Shown: positions 33,694-45,757, counted from the stretch's first letter. The stretch: DNA of 64,000 bases from Linum tenue (GCA_946122785.1 CAMGYJ010000005.1:83570547-83634546), one strand, 5' to 3'. Numbers and translations are program-made. Notes: generated by a model from the sequence alone, not told the origin.

Positions 33694-35955
33694 TTAAACT
33701 CCGAAGTTGCATTGCTGGACAAACTCCAACTCATAATCAACAAACTTTGTCCACAACGGTTTGAATTGGGTCATGGCTATATCAAGCCATGGCTTCATGT
33801 TCCCATTGAAGTGAACCACTGCAGCATTCCGGATCTCATCCATGCTAATGCTTGGGTTGTACCCAAGCCCCAGCACATGCCACGACTTGTCCAGCGGTTT
33901 CGTTGTTGAGTAGTATGTGATCAGCCCTGGAGGTAGTGTCCCGAGCTTCCACAATGTCCGGTTCTCATTCTGCAAATCAAACCCCAAGTCAATAATTCTA
34001 GTCTACCGAAGAAAACAGCTGACGAATCGAGCATCACTCTCAAGTCGTAATCATGGTGAGGAATTGACATTCGATGAGCAGTGCATATGCCACAAAGGGC
34101 AACACACGATGGATGTTGATAGAAATCAAACCACTTCAATACATTTATGCCAAAAGGATTCATAAACAGCCATGGGGTTTCAATAGTCTTACCAGAGTCT
34201 GCCAGTAATGATATTCCTCTGTGCATTTCTCCCTCCTCCAAGCATCCAAATCGAAGAAGTTCATTCCATAAGCCCAGGCACATGCCTTTGGATTAAACTT
34301 AGCCTTAATCAAAGGATGTGAGAAGTTCATGTACTGGGCATATCTATGGAATGACCCGAAACAAGTCTCCACAGCCCCAATCACCTTCCCATCCATATCA
34401 ATCTCCCATAAACCTGTCAGGTCCTTCTGTACCACGATGTCGTCATCTAAGAACAATATCCGATGCAGCTTTGGGTACATCTCGGGCAAATAAAACCGCA
34501 GATGATTCAAGATCGACAAGTACTTGGGGTTCCTGAACTTCATGTTTGTGGTATCCTTAGTTGCATTCTCAAGCTTGTTCTCGAAGTAGAATTTCTGCAG
34601 ATTCGCAGACTCCAATTGCTTAAGCACAGGGACATAAGAAGAATTCAGGAACTTATAGTCCTCAACAGCTTTCACTTCAATGTGAGCCCCATTGTAATCC
34701 TTCAACTTGAACATAACCTGCATTGCCCCAAGATTCATTTTATCCGTCACCACATGAAAAACATGCTTCCATGGCTCCTTCGCATTCTTGACAGCTGAAT
34801 TCACCACAACCGATGCAGCAATCACATTGTCCGAAAATATGGCGTAGTGGTAAAGCGTAGGATCCTCCAACTCAGGAGCCTGTGGCTTCCCTTGGTCGGA
34901 ATATTTCTCAGGATGAGCAATCCTTTCTTCCATCAGTCGCATTGCCAGACAATGCAAGCTTTTGGGGATGGATTTTGCAGCAATCAGACTCGAAAAAGCC
35001 CCTTGCTTCTTAGCCTTAGTCAGGAGCTCGTTGAGGCTAAAAATGATGTCTTTCAGCTTCTGAATCTTGAGCTGATTGTCGAAACTCTCTTTTGCCTCAG
35101 AGATCACTTGGCGGGTAACCTTGATCCGCTCCTTAACTTCCTTCTCAAACTGTCGCAGCGTGGATTCTTCCATAATCGATGCCGAATCTGACTCAAACAG
35201 AGCCCTGTAGGCTGGCTTGTTGATAAGATCAGTGTAGTTCCGCGACAGGTCTGCGAAGATCCTGAGAAGCTTGGAATTCTCAAGCTTAAGCTTCCTTGCG
35301 TAGGAGGCATAAGCCAGAGCCAGAGAGCGGTGATCATCCGCTTGCTTCCGGATCTGGTCCAATCGTGGCTTCAGCGGATCCGTCTTCAATGCCAATACAG
35401 ATCTCCTCCCAGATCCAAGATCATTCGAAACACCTCCCAAACCCTAGTCCCAAAAGAAAGATGAAAGAAGAACGATATGAGAATTCAATAAAAGTTCATT
35501 GTTGTTGAGGAATTTAAACGGAAAGCGCAGCCAAAACTGAACGCAAATCTAAATCAGCATCAGCATCATTACTATCATTAAAAGCTGAACAAAAACTCGT
35601 ACTTACGATTAAGAGGAAGACCCAAACAAACAAACGCAACGCGAGATCGGAAGCGAAGAAATCACATTACTTCCGTAAAGAAATCAAGTACAGAAAGAAA
35701 AGAAAGACGGCAACCGTAATCGCCATTTGCAAATTGGATCCAAAGTGGGAAAAGGAAAAAGAGAGAGGCGACAGAGAAATGGCAACTTACGAAGTGGTGA
35801 GGGATGGAGGAAGTGGTGGACTGAGTGTGAGAAGTGAAGAGGAAGGAGGAAGCGACGAAGATGAAGACGGCGACCGTAATGGCGTAAGCGAGCAATCTGA
35901 AGGCGCGAGCAGTGAATCCTCCCGCCACCGAGCGGTGGCCTCGATGATTCGCCAT
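33694..35955 (-). CDS. GAUT8: Galacturonosyltransferase 8-like (QUASIMODO1), homogalacturonan synthesis
   Basis: Three exons on the minus strand (35955-35791, 35443-34193, 33969-33694) join in frame to 563 aa, close to the roughly 560 aa of GAUT8. Residues about 19-41 form the single signal-anchor helix of a type II Golgi protein (LLAYAITVAVFIFVASSF). A stem with DPLKPRLDQIRKQADDHRSL follows, then the GT8 catalytic domain with the donor/metal motif LFLDDDIVVQKDLTGLW, then CAWAYGMNFFDL and, near the C-terminus, HVLGLGYNPS and NGNMKPWLDIA. The family transfers galacturonic acid from UDP-GalA onto pectin in the Golgi; loss in Arabidopsis causes cell-adhesion defects. That specific role is inferred. 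Donors GTAAGT and GTAAGA are strong. No defects were seen. Confidence 0.95.
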
Positions 35956-36316
35956 GGACGGGATTCAGAGGAAGTTCGATCGAAGAAGGAAAGTTACTGA
36001 CGAAAAGGAAGGGGAGGGAAGGGCGCCCCGCGATGCTATTGGGCCAGTTTTAACAGAAAAGATTTTGTAGAGAGCTTTATTCCAAGAATAAGAAATTTTA
36101 GTATGATAAAAGAAAAACAATAAGAAATTTCAGAAACAGGGGGGCAAAAACTGGCCGAGCTTATTCCGTTGATTTCACCGGTAGGAGTGGACGGAGGAGA
36201 TTCAGTGGGTTCCACTTCCAGCTCATTTAGAGCTGAGGTGGGGAGTGCAGTGTGGGAAGTGGCGGTGGCTCAGCCACTTCAAGTGTGAAAGAAAGCGTCG
36301 GCTGGCTGACTCCAAT
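35956..36316 (-). promoter_or_regulatory. Upstream region of the GAUT8-like gene
   Basis: Contains TGGGCC close to 36039-36044, which on the minus strand reads GGCCCAAT, a site-II/CCAAT-like arrangement common in plant promoters. No TATA box was obvious. Transposon sequence starts about 360 bp upstream of the start codon, so the promoter may be short. Confidence 0.35.
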
Positions 36317-36367
36317 GGGTCGTTTGGGGTTGTGATTGTCTAAATCAAAGCGGTGGTTTGGTTTTAG

Positions 36368-37087
36368 TAGGGATGGCAATGGGGCGGGTCTGGGGCGGGT
36401 CTGCCTAAACCATCCCCATTTTCGAATACCCAAATCCATACCTGCCCCATACCCATGCGGGGAACGTTTTGCAAACCCATCCCCATATCCGTGGGTTTCG
36501 GGTACCCATGGGTAATACCCGTCCCCGTACATCCAATATTATTATATCTAAAACTTACAAGAAAATGTTTAATTATAACTCTAAACGAACCTATTATATC
36601 ACGAAGTCAACAAAACACGATCATTTCTTAATACGATTCAAAGAATATGATCCTAAAACATCCATTAATACATAATATAGAGTAAAATTATTATGTTTTA
36701 ACTTTGGTACATCTACTAAGTAATAATTAACTAACATAATCTGGTTGACAAGGCTGAAAGTGAAAGAGTGAAAAGAGAATTGAGGGAAATGAATTATGTT
36801 TTGAATAGGGTGGTCACTCAATTGCATTTCTACTATTTAATTTCTCGAGTTATCCTCATCTTCATTGATAGATTACAATTTGATCCACATATTTTTTTAT
36901 ATGTGAAGAAATTCTCTTGGTGGGGCGGGTATGGGTATGGGGCGGGGGAGGCTAAAACCATACCCGCCCCATACTCATCAAACCTTTTGCGGGTTTTACC
37001 CATACCCGGTCAAAGCGGGGATTCCCCACGTTGACTGGGTCGGGGGCGGTCGGGTACCCGCGGCCATGGGTTTGATTGCCATCCCTA
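36368..37087. mobile_element. hAT-type MITE, TAGGGATGGCAA family
   Basis: Ends TAGGGATGGCAATGGGGCGG and GATTGCCATCCCTA; perfect 8-bp duplications GGTTTTAG at 36360-36367 and 37088-37095. 720 bp with GGGTTT/ACCCAT-rich arms, no coding capacity. Same family as 16106-17991 and 16205-16757. Confidence 0.85.
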
Positions 37088-37094
37088 GGTTTTA

Positions 37095-37613
37095 GGGGTC
37101 GTTTGGAAGTTGTCTATGTTAAATCGTTGTATTGTTATGAATCACTATCATATAAATGCATGTATTGATACAATAGATGCATTTTGAAATTACATTATTG
37201 TTTGGTTGTTGAGATTATAATTTATGAATTGATTGTTATAAAGTTACTTTATAAGGAAATGTCATATTTGTCCTCCACTTTTAATATAAAACAAAAAAGA
37301 ACTATGGACATAATTGGAAAAAGTAGATGTGCTCAATTATTAAACCAACAATCACAACAATCTCAACTTTTAGTTGAGACGAGGAAACGACAAAATAATA
37401 TACAGTAACCATTGCATTCTTGGCCAATAAAGCGTACTCACCTTTTATGTTTTAAATAATTGTACAATCCCTCATTTTTGTTGATTGTTGGTGGGACCCA
37501 CACAAAACAATACATGCATTGTTTTGCAACTTGACACTTTCAAACGTTGTATTGTGGACAATGCATGTATTTAACAAATACAACACTAACAATCGCAACT
37601 TCCAAACGACCCC
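37095..37613. mobile_element. Tourist-like MITE
   Basis: Ends GGGGTCGTTTGGAAGTTG and CAACTTCCAAACGACCCC, flanked by TTA (37092-37094 and 37614-37616), the usual Harbinger/Tourist duplication. 519 bp, AT-rich, non-coding. Its left edge is shared with the duplication of the neighbouring hAT element. Confidence 0.75.
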
Positions 37614-37911
37614 TTAGTGATAGTTTGTTTGGATAGTTACAATGCATGCAAAATCCACAATGTATCATTTTTCTGAATTTTCTGCCCAAACAATACATGC
37701 ATTGTTTGCTTGATTTGACACAAACTATCACTCACAATGAGTGATAGTTAAATTTCAAGTTTTCGTTGAGATTGTTTGATGCAGATTGTTGTGTTTTCTT
37801 CTTCTTCCAAATATGTCCCTACCTTTTTATGTGTGTTGCTTTTTTATATTTAAAACAAAGGGTAAAAGTGACATTTTACCCAAAAAGTTATATAATGTAT
37901 TTAAATACTAC

Positions 37912-38263
37912 CGGGTCGTTTGGAAGTTGTGATTGTTAAATAGATGTATTGTTGAGAATGCATGTATAATATTATACATGTATTGTCGAATTTGATGCAT
38001 TGTAGAATACAACGTTTGGTATGTGTGATTGTGTATGTTGCATCAGCTAAAAGCTGAGACAAAACAATCTCAACTCAACTATCTCAACAATCACAACTAA
38101 AAGTTGAGATATAACAATCACTCAAAATGAGTGATAGTTTCTGTCACATCACAGAAACAATCCATGTATTGTTTCTGCTAAGAAAACAAAAAAATGATGC
38201 ATTGTAAACAATACATGCATAATGACAATCTCAACGAAACTATCGCAACTTCCAAACGACCCC
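37912..38263. mobile_element. Tourist-like MITE
   Basis: Ends CGGGTCGTTTGGAAGTTGTG and GCAACTTCCAAACGACCCC with TAC on both sides (or CTA if the ends are shifted by one base). 352 bp with an internal AACAATCTCAAC-type inverted structure. Same family as 37095-37613. Confidence 0.65.
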
Positions 38264-38730
38264 TACAATAACTATCACAGTAGTAAACTACAATAGACCA
38301 ATTTTCTTATATACATATATATTATTATGCATGCATTGACGACAATACATCGATTTAACTATCACCAAAACCAAACGACCCCAAAGTTGTTTTTTTCGGT
38401 TTAGCTCGTTGATTCGGTTGAGTAAGTTGGTTGAAATAAAATGGTCTGATTGTTAGACCATCCACTATGTTTGGGTGGGAATTTTGGGTGGGTTGGGGGG
38501 AAATTTGGGTTTTTTGGGTTTTGGGGTGGGAAACCCCACAATGGGTTGGAGGGAAAAGTGGGAGTGGTTTTTTTTATGAATATGATTTATTGTTGATTTT
38601 ATGACTTTAGTTAAATAATTTGATCGTTCTTTTTATATAGGTAGTAATAATTAATTAAATATGGCATCATCAATGACGAAATCACAATAATGTTTCTCAA
38701 GACCATGACTCATCACATGTTTCACAAAAT

Positions 38731-38930
38731 GAGTTGTGTCGTCAACTATTAACCCAACTTTGGTCAGAATGAGTGGTTGCATCAACTTTTCCTCCAGCTT
38801 TAATTTGAAAGAGTGGTGCCATCAACTATTCCTCCAGCTTTATTCAGAATAAGTGGTGCCATCAACTATTCCTCAAACTTTAATCACATTGAGTGGTGTC
38901 ATCAACTGTTCATCCAAATTTAATCATATT
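38731..38930. repeat. Five 40-bp tandem repeats in the Harbinger element
   Basis: Exactly five units of 40 bp start at 38731, 38771, 38811, 38851 and 38891. Each begins (G/A)AGTGGTGCCATCAACTAT or a close variant and ends near CTTTAATCAGAAT. Units differ at 10-25% of positions. No spacer sequence separates them. Confidence 0.85.
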
Positions 38931-39239
38931 GTTGTTGAAGGAATCTTTTCATGTTTCTATAAATGAAGGCTAAAATTTGTCATTCTACTCATCCACACCA
39001 TTCAACCTTGTTCATTTTCGCAACTTCATACTTCTCTCTTCACACCAAAATCTCTTTCTGCATCATGAGTTTCCCAAACAGAGAAGCAGGGGAGAGCCAG
39101 CAGGGAGCCAATAATAGGCAATGGAATTATGAGTGTCATCTTGACCGTGAACATTAACAAATGATTGTGACGGCAGGAGCCTTCCTATTCCAATAGCAAG
39201 AATCCTCATCTCGTCATCGTTCACACACCCACAAATCGG

Positions 39240-40340
39240 TGTTTCGTAACAGGGTAGAAGCACACCAACGCTTGATGCAACAATATTTCATCCCAAATCC
39301 AACCTACGATGCTAGGTCTTCCGAAGGAGATTTCGGATGCCCTTCTCCTTGTTCAACCGAGTCAAGACATACATCATTCAACACGATTCCTATTTCCAAC
39401 AAGGTCAAGATGTCGCGGGTCGCCCCTCCTTCTCCCCTGAACAAAATATTACTACTTCCCTTCAAATGCTTGCAAATGGATGCTCAACCGACTCCATAGA
39501 TGAGACCTTTTGTAATGCCATCATCTGCATATATGGTCCTGAGTACTTATGAGCACCAAATGTGGAGGATCTTCGCCGCCTTCTTGATCACAGCGAAAGG
39601 TGTGGTTTCCCGGGTATGATAAGCTCAATCGAATGCATGGACTGGCAGTGAAAAATTGTCCAATGGCTTGGCAAGGCTAGTATACTGGATACAAGGGGGG
39701 AACCAACCATTATCCTCGAAGCTGTAACATCATACGACACGTGGATTTAGCATGCCTTCTTCGGAAATGTTAAGTCAAACAACGACTTGAACACTCTTGG
39801 AGTCTCACCACTTTTCCATGACGCAGTCAGAGATAATCTTCCAAAAGATAGGTTTACGGTAAATGGTACAATTTATGATCAATGTTATTACTTGGCAGGC
39901 GTGATTTATCCTCAGTGGTCTACATTTGTGAAGACCATTAGCAATCCTAGTAACCAGAAGAAGAAGTTGTTTGCAAAATGGCAAGAGTCATACCGCAAGG
40001 ATGTTGAAAGAGCCTTTGGCATTCTACAAGAAAGATGGGCCATTGTTAGAATACCTAGTCGGTTTTGGGATGTGCAAACACTGGAGAAATTATGTTAACA
40101 TGTGTTATTCTACACAATATGATAATTGAGGATCAACGACATCATTTGGAGAGGAAGAAGCGGAGCGAATTGAGTATGAGACTAATCTGGATGTCTCATT
40201 AGATCCACCAGATCATGACACTCTGACCCTCATGGAGTACATGACGAGGGACAATAGGATTCGTAATCGCGAAGGCCATCACGCGTTAAGAGATGACTTG
40301 GTTGAGCATTTGTGGACAAAAGCAGGCGGAGAATAGTAGA
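39240..40340 (+). pseudogene. PIF/Harbinger transposase, decayed
   Basis: Pieces in shifting frames match the DDE transposase of PIF/Harbinger elements: HQRLMQQYFIPNPTYD, then SYFQQGQDVAGRPSFS, SSIECMDWQ (first Asp), GEPTIILEAV, NNDLNTLGVSPLF (second Asp) and KDVERAFGILQERW (catalytic Glu). All three catalytic residues are still readable. In-frame stops and at least one frameshift make the gene non-functional. The longest intact piece runs 39787-40098. Confidence 0.8.
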
Positions 40341-40639
40341 ACAATGTTGTGTAATAAGTTTGTTTTATATATTGTGTGCTAAGTTAAGTTTGTTTTATGT
40401 ATTATGTGCTTAACTTGTTTTATGTATTGTGTGCTAATTTATTCTATGTGTTTGTATTGTTGTACTTTTTCTTATTTCATCAATGCATATTCCCTTTTCT
40501 TGGTCATTAATAAAGAAAATAGTTGCATTAATAGTTGAACTGCATTCCAATAATAAAACATCAAGGGTGCATTCAAAGCACATAAAGCAAACACACTTAA
40601 AATAAAACATACATCCTTCAAACACACTTAAAGCAAATG

Positions 40640-41157
40640 CAACTTATTCAAGATTACTGGTCGGGGGTGTAAGCGTCATCATATGGGCTATTGGTAGACC
40701 TCCTGGTGTATGGTTTGGAGTTGGCTAATACGCAGACATAATCTAATCTCTTTGAGCTTGATACCATGCTCTTCGTTGAGGATCCAATTGAGAAAGATCC
40801 TGAAGCATGATCTCTCGTTCATATGCGTTGTTGAACTTGCCGCCATTTCCGCCAAGCTCTTTTGGAAAGCCTCCATGGTAGAAGAATCAACACCTCCTCT
40901 TCTCTTCCTCTTTGACTGATCTCGACCTACCGGTTGAGCACATTTGGGGAAGCAGTTGCTTGAACTCTAGGACTATCATCTTCATCGTTTGACATGGTCG
41001 AGAAAAATCCATCCATTGGAGGAATGGGTGCAACGGGGGCATAAAATTGTTGCATGAATCTGAGAGAATTTTTGAGTAGATTCCAACATTCTTGAAACTT
41101 CCATTCGCTATTGGTGTCCGCATAATAAATAGACTTTGCATGTTCCATCTAGGCAAT
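40640..41157 (-). pseudogene. Harbinger accessory Myb/SANT-like protein, decayed
   Basis: Minus-strand pieces NSEWKFQECWNLLKNSLRFM and, further on, QLDPQRRAW-like sequence match the C-terminal part of the DNA-binding partner protein carried by PIF/Harbinger elements. The frame is interrupted, so only fragments remain. Confidence 0.5.
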
Positions 41158-41160
41158 TAA

Positions 41161-41749
41161 TAAAGAAAATAATATAAAATGTTAACTAACAATATTATAC
41201 TATTAAAAATAAAAAAAAATAAAAATTTAACTACTAATAATTAAATTAGTAACTAAAGTAAAAAAAACACATACATAATTAAAAATGAGACACAAGGTTA
41301 ACTAACCACGTCAACATGGTTTGGAACGTTGACCTTCATGTGTCTCTTCAAAGTAACTATTTTCTTAGTTAAAATACTAAACTTTTGGAATGTTGACCTT
41401 CACGTGTCTCTTCAAAGTCAGTATCATGTTGTCAAGTCAAAATTGCAAACAAAACTGCTAATTGGAAGTTAACATTTTACTAATATTTTCTATATTGAAA
41501 GATTTGGCTAATATTTAAAAATACGGGAAAGATTTGGCTAATAATTCGTATTTACCCTTTTTAATTAGGAGTCCACTCACTAGAATGAGTTTAATTATTT
41601 ATTTTTATCCTTACATTAGAGAAGCAGTTAGAATATCGAACAGCTCTATAATAAATTATATTTTTATCATACCAAATAACGTAACTTGCTCTGAACAATT
41701 ACTATTGTTGTTTATGAAATCAACGCAATGTATCTCGCTATCTACCCAA
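41161..41749. other. AT-rich intergenic
   Basis: Includes a short direct repeat of GTTGACCTTCACGTGTCTCT near 41329 and 41391. No gene recognised. Confidence 0.4.
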
Positions 41750-43298
41750 TGATAGGTGTTGTATAAAAAAAAGTAAAAAATATATCCGCCCAACGAGCGA
41801 ACCCGAATCTAGTAACTTAGTATGGCATTGTCATTATAGTGGTTGACCAAGGTTGTATTCAACGGGTCTCGTATCATAGGCTACTTCTCACTCGGTCGTT
41901 ATCTAGTCGATCAAGTTTAGGTTTGTTTGGAGAACAAAGGGAAATAACTGGCTATGAAAGCATAGATAAAATGCAGGTACTCGGGGCATCACCCTCACCC
42001 TAGCTATTAGGCCTATCATGCAAAAGGATAACTCTGTCGGTTTGTGGAGAACGAAGTGCGGGAATCACTAATGTGAGGACCTGCTCAATGGTCATGCAAC
42101 TAGCCCCGCTCCTAATCCGATCGGCTGACCCAATGTCATCTCGATCAGGTTTACGAACTAGGGATAAAGTCGATTCCCTTTCAATAAGTTGCATCTATCT
42201 GCACATTGGTTCGTTATGTCAATTGGCCACGCACGTATCTCCCAAGCATTACCTAGGTGGGAATCCCATCGGTAGGAGATGATCACCTCAACCACCAATT
42301 AGGCCCCTAGATCATTCATCTACACTAACATGTCAAACCACTCAAATCCACAATCATCTCATGCAAACCCTAATTTGGCAATCATAAAATGCATATGGAA
42401 GACAAATTCAAGCATAATTAACATAGATAAATGCATATAAATCCTAGATAAACTTATTCCATTTACCAACCCTAACAAAATTCCTTCTACACACTAACAC
42501 CTAAAAACTAGAGTTTGTGGATTAAACCCCTAGTACCTTGAGTAACTACCCCATAAAGGGGTAAAGAAGAAACATGAAAGAATGGGGAAGAAAACTAGAA
42601 ATGGGATGAGAAATCTCTTCCTTCTTGACTCCTCCTTCTTCTTCTCCTTCCTTTAGCTACTTTCTCTAATCTCTCTCTAAAACTAGAAATTTCAGCTCTC
42701 TTTGCAAAGGAGAAGAAGTCTTCTATTTATAGATTTCATGAGGACGGACAAGTTCGCGATTGTTGGCTAGGAGATCATGGGCATGAACGTCAGGTGCGAG
42801 TTCGCGATCTTGAAAGGAAAAGCTTTTGCTTGGGCTAGCTCGAGAGTTCGCAGCCCGACTTCACGATCGCAATCCGTAATTCACGGTCGTGATCCTTCTC
42901 GTTGTCTTGGACAACCGAGGCTGCGAGTCGACTATTGAAACTCCCTGTCCATTACTTGGTGGCTGCTTTCTCAAGTTCACAACTGCCACTCCCCATATCG
43001 CGGGCGCGGGCGCGTGCTTTACTCCTACTGTCGCGATCTTGTTGCTTGACTTCGCGACTCATCTTCTCGACAATGATCTACGCCCTTTAGTCGCGATCTC
43101 TTTGTTTCGCTTCTTTTCCTACACTTGTGACCCCCCTTTTTGTGCCTAAAACGCAAGTATCATCTAATACACCCCAAAATGACATAAATTACACCGAGGA
43201 ATGGATCGAGATGTATTTGATGAAATACTAACCATTGACACCATGAAATGATATGAAAATACCTAAAAGGCTAAATGACATGTTTTTGGGTTTTATCA
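41750..43298 (-). mobile_element. Possible solo LTR of a Ty3/gypsy-type element
   Basis: On the minus strand the segment starts TGATAAAACCCAAAAACATG and ends CACCTATCA, so it has TG...CA ends. It includes a TATA-like CTATAAATAG near 42723 followed by a pyrimidine-rich, leader-like stretch. Starts of the TGATAAAACCC type are familiar from Tat/Athila-like LTRs. No clear 5-bp duplication, primer site or coding region was found, so the assignment is tentative. Confidence 0.35.
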
Positions 43299-43717
43299 AT
43301 TTTTAAATTTTATTAGATTAAAATTTTAGTTATCATTAAGTACTCTTAGAGAAACTGGAGGTCCCAGGTTAAGTAGTACCTAAACCACAAACAGTAAATC
43401 TATATCACCCTTATCCAAACAAAAATACTCTTAGAGAAACATTTGGGTCCATATCTCTAAGGGTAAAGTTTCAATGATATTTGGTCAATTGAAAATCTTA
43501 CATGGTATTCAATATGCAATGCAAATAGAATTGCACCAATTTAGTAGGCACTTGCAAAGATGCAAGCTCGTATAGAAAAATAAAATTATTTATTTCTTCC
43601 TTTATATATTTATTTTTGTTTAATATAAAATCAATTAATCTACCACGCATTTGCAAGTGAATTGTATTGATGTGAATAGAATGAAATAAATATGAGTTGA
43701 ATTGAATAAATGGGTGT
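43299..43717. other. AT-rich intergenic
   Basis: No coding signal or clear repeat was recognised. Confidence 0.4.
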
Positions 43718-44792
43718 GCCTACGGTGACATGCATGTCACGGTGACTTGCACTTTCCGGTCGACCTCAGTTAGGATTAGGTCGACCTCATATAGAATTCG
43801 GTCGACCTCATATAGGATCCGGTCGACCTCATTTAGGATTCGGTCGACCTCATATAGGATCCGGTCGACCTAATATGTTGTTTCAGTGTAAAAACAGTTC
43901 ATGATGCCTACTTTGGATATTCATATCATACAATTGGCTAGATGGAAATTGAAGACTAATGACTTGTTTTGAAGCTAGAGTGTCCCTCTACATATTGAAG
44001 TGATTGAGAGCTCGATAGGAAGTCCAGAAGACCATTTTTGACCTCATCAAAAGGCTATGCCAAAATTGGGAAACTGCCTAGAAATGGCTAAGTCTGGAAA
44101 CGTGTTTGTGAAGCCTATTTTTGAGCTCAATTCGAGAAGCATGAATGCGAGTCGAGTCCAGGAGCCTCTACCACGTTAAATTAGGTATGTTTTTATACAA
44201 ATTCAAGGAATTGGATGAAAGATTGGATATCTTTAAGGCTTCAAACAAAAGGGTCGAAGTTGCTACGAAGGCTGTTTTCCTGGCAGACTTCGAGCACAAG
44301 CAAGCTGCCAGAAAAACAGCCTTCATAGCAACTTTGAGCCTTTTGTTTGAAGCCTTAAAGATATTCAATCTTTCATTCAATGTCTTGCATTTGTATAAAA
44401 AAATACGTAATTTAACGTGGTAAAGGCCCCTGGACTTGACTCACATCCATGCTTGTGAAATTGAGCTCCAAAGTAGGCTTGACAAACACGTTGCCAGACT
44501 TAGCCATTTTCAGGTAGTTTCCCAGTTTTGGAATATAGCCTTTTGGTCAGGTTAAAAAATGGTCTTCTGGACTTTCTATTGAGCTCCCAAGTACTTTAAT
44601 GTGTAGAGGGACACTTCAGCTTCAAAAAAGCCTTTAATCTCCAATTTCCATCTAACCAATTGTAAGATATGAATCTCCAAAGTAGGCACCATGAAACTGT
44701 TTGTACACTGAAACAACTGATTAGGTCGACCTGATCTTATATGAGGTCGACCGAAAAGTGCATGTCACCGTGACATGCATGTCACCGTAGCA
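43718..44792. mobile_element. Foldback element with about 0.5-kb inverted arms
   Basis: Left arm about 43720-44287 and right arm about 44306-44790 are reverse complements at roughly 85-90% by eye, around a loop near 44294. Both ends begin CTACGGTGACATGCATGTCA, which itself contains a perfect 16-bp palindrome GTGACATGCATGTCAC (43725-43740). The left arm is about 83 bp longer, explained by four extra 21-bp units (see 43758). The flanks show no clear duplication. Open frames in the two arms are mirror images, not genes. Confidence 0.8.
43758..43877. repeat. 21-bp minisatellite in the left foldback arm
   Basis: Six consecutive units with exact 21-bp period start at 43758, 43779, 43800, 43821, 43842 and 43863. 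Each begins GGTCGACCT, so it carries a GTCGAC palindrome, and continues CATATAGGATCC or a variant. The right arm has only two such units. Confidence 0.9.
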
Positions 44793-45757
44793 AAGTCCTA
44801 AATTGTAAGGTGACAATAAAAAAATATATGCAATTTGTTTACAATTGCATGAATATAATTATATAAATGCTCTAACGATACAAAAATTCCAATGCTTCTC
44901 TTAATTGAGAAGGATTTAACCCTCGCACCACATTGTTTCTCTCCTTCATTCTTTAACTGCCCTGTTTTGTTGGATGCTTTGGTGCAGTATTGTCATCAAA
45001 TGGACTGTTCCTTCTTGTCAGTTCCCTTTCCACACATCACCAAATGGATCAAGCAGCTCCTTGCTGCTTATTGCAAACCTGAAAACTCCTGAATGCAGAT
45101 CTAATAGCCAAAAAAATGCTTGTTTTCCATCCACTGTCCACTTAATTTCACTAGGGAAAATCCTGCTGACACAACACTTTTTGTAGCCAGTTACTTAGAA
45201 TTTCTCTAAGTTCTTTTAGTCAAAAGATGCATCAGAACCTTCCACCAGACTACGACTTTCAGACCTTCAAATTCCAACTCTGTCTGCCTTGGATGCCTGT
45301 GCAGCAAGGGCATCCTACCATAAACGCCAAGAAATCAGCGGATATGACAAGACATGTGAACTAACCACGAGACTCTCCTACTAGATTAAGAAAGGGCCAC
45401 CCGCAGCCTTACTATAGTGTGGGTCAATGTTTCTGGATTCAATCATGGCTAAAACATGTTTTGTAGACTATTCTGGTGAGCGAGGGGTGACAAAATTCTC
45501 AGTTTGTTTTTACACTGAGAATTGGTGTAATTGTTTTAGTAGAGAAGCAGATCCTGAGAACTGGTGTAATTGATTTAGAACACTTATGGACATTGTTAGA
45601 CAAGAACATCAGTATTTACTAGTGGTTACCATTAAGATTAGGGGGAAATACAGATGGGTCTCTAAGCATTTCACCATTGGAGCAGAAGTTTGAGCAAAGA
45701 AAGAAGAAAGAAGAAACAGAGGGGTTGAGGAAGATCCAACATTGAATTCAATCCAAT
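44793..45757. other. Intergenic, including the 3' flank of the minus-strand gene
   Basis: No gene recognised. Short frames around 44892-45186 lack family features. The region just left of 45758 probably contains the 3' UTR of the transmembrane protein gene. Confidence 0.45.

Larger units (their letters stand above)
36317..38382. mobile_element. Possible outer Tourist-like element containing further MITEs
   Basis: The left end GGGTCGTTTGGGGTTGTGAT and the reverse-complemented right end GGGGTCGTTTGGTTTTGGTG, both continuing with a TAAATC motif, look like one inverted pair. Inside lie a hAT MITE (36368-37087) and two better-defined Tourist-like MITEs (37095-37613, 37912-38263). Flanking trinucleotides do not form a clear duplication, so the outer pairing is uncertain. 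Confidence 0.35.
38459..41160. mobile_element. Decayed PIF/Harbinger element
   Basis: Contains remains of both proteins of a PIF/Harbinger element: a transposase on + (39240-40340) and a Myb/SANT-like protein on - (40640-41157), in convergent orientation. A possible left end GACCATCCACTATGTTTGGG begins near 38459 after TTA. I could not find a matching right end, so the element is probably truncated and its limits are approximate. Confidence 0.65.

Noticed and set aside
34318..35508. Plus-strand frames opposite GAUT8
   Set aside because: Antisense shadows of a strongly conserved coding exon.
42889..43149. Plus-strand frames in a GC-richer tract with repeated TCGCGATC
   Set aside because: The tract lies in a possible LTR and the peptides show no domain; probably non-coding.
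43758..43877. Possible CRISPR-like or spaced repeat array
   Set aside because: The 21-bp units are directly adjacent with no spacers, in a plant transposon context.
44145..44423. Opposing frames with similar peptides (ERLDIFKASNKR and ERLNIFKASNKR)
   Set aside because: They are the same sequence read from the two arms of a foldback element.
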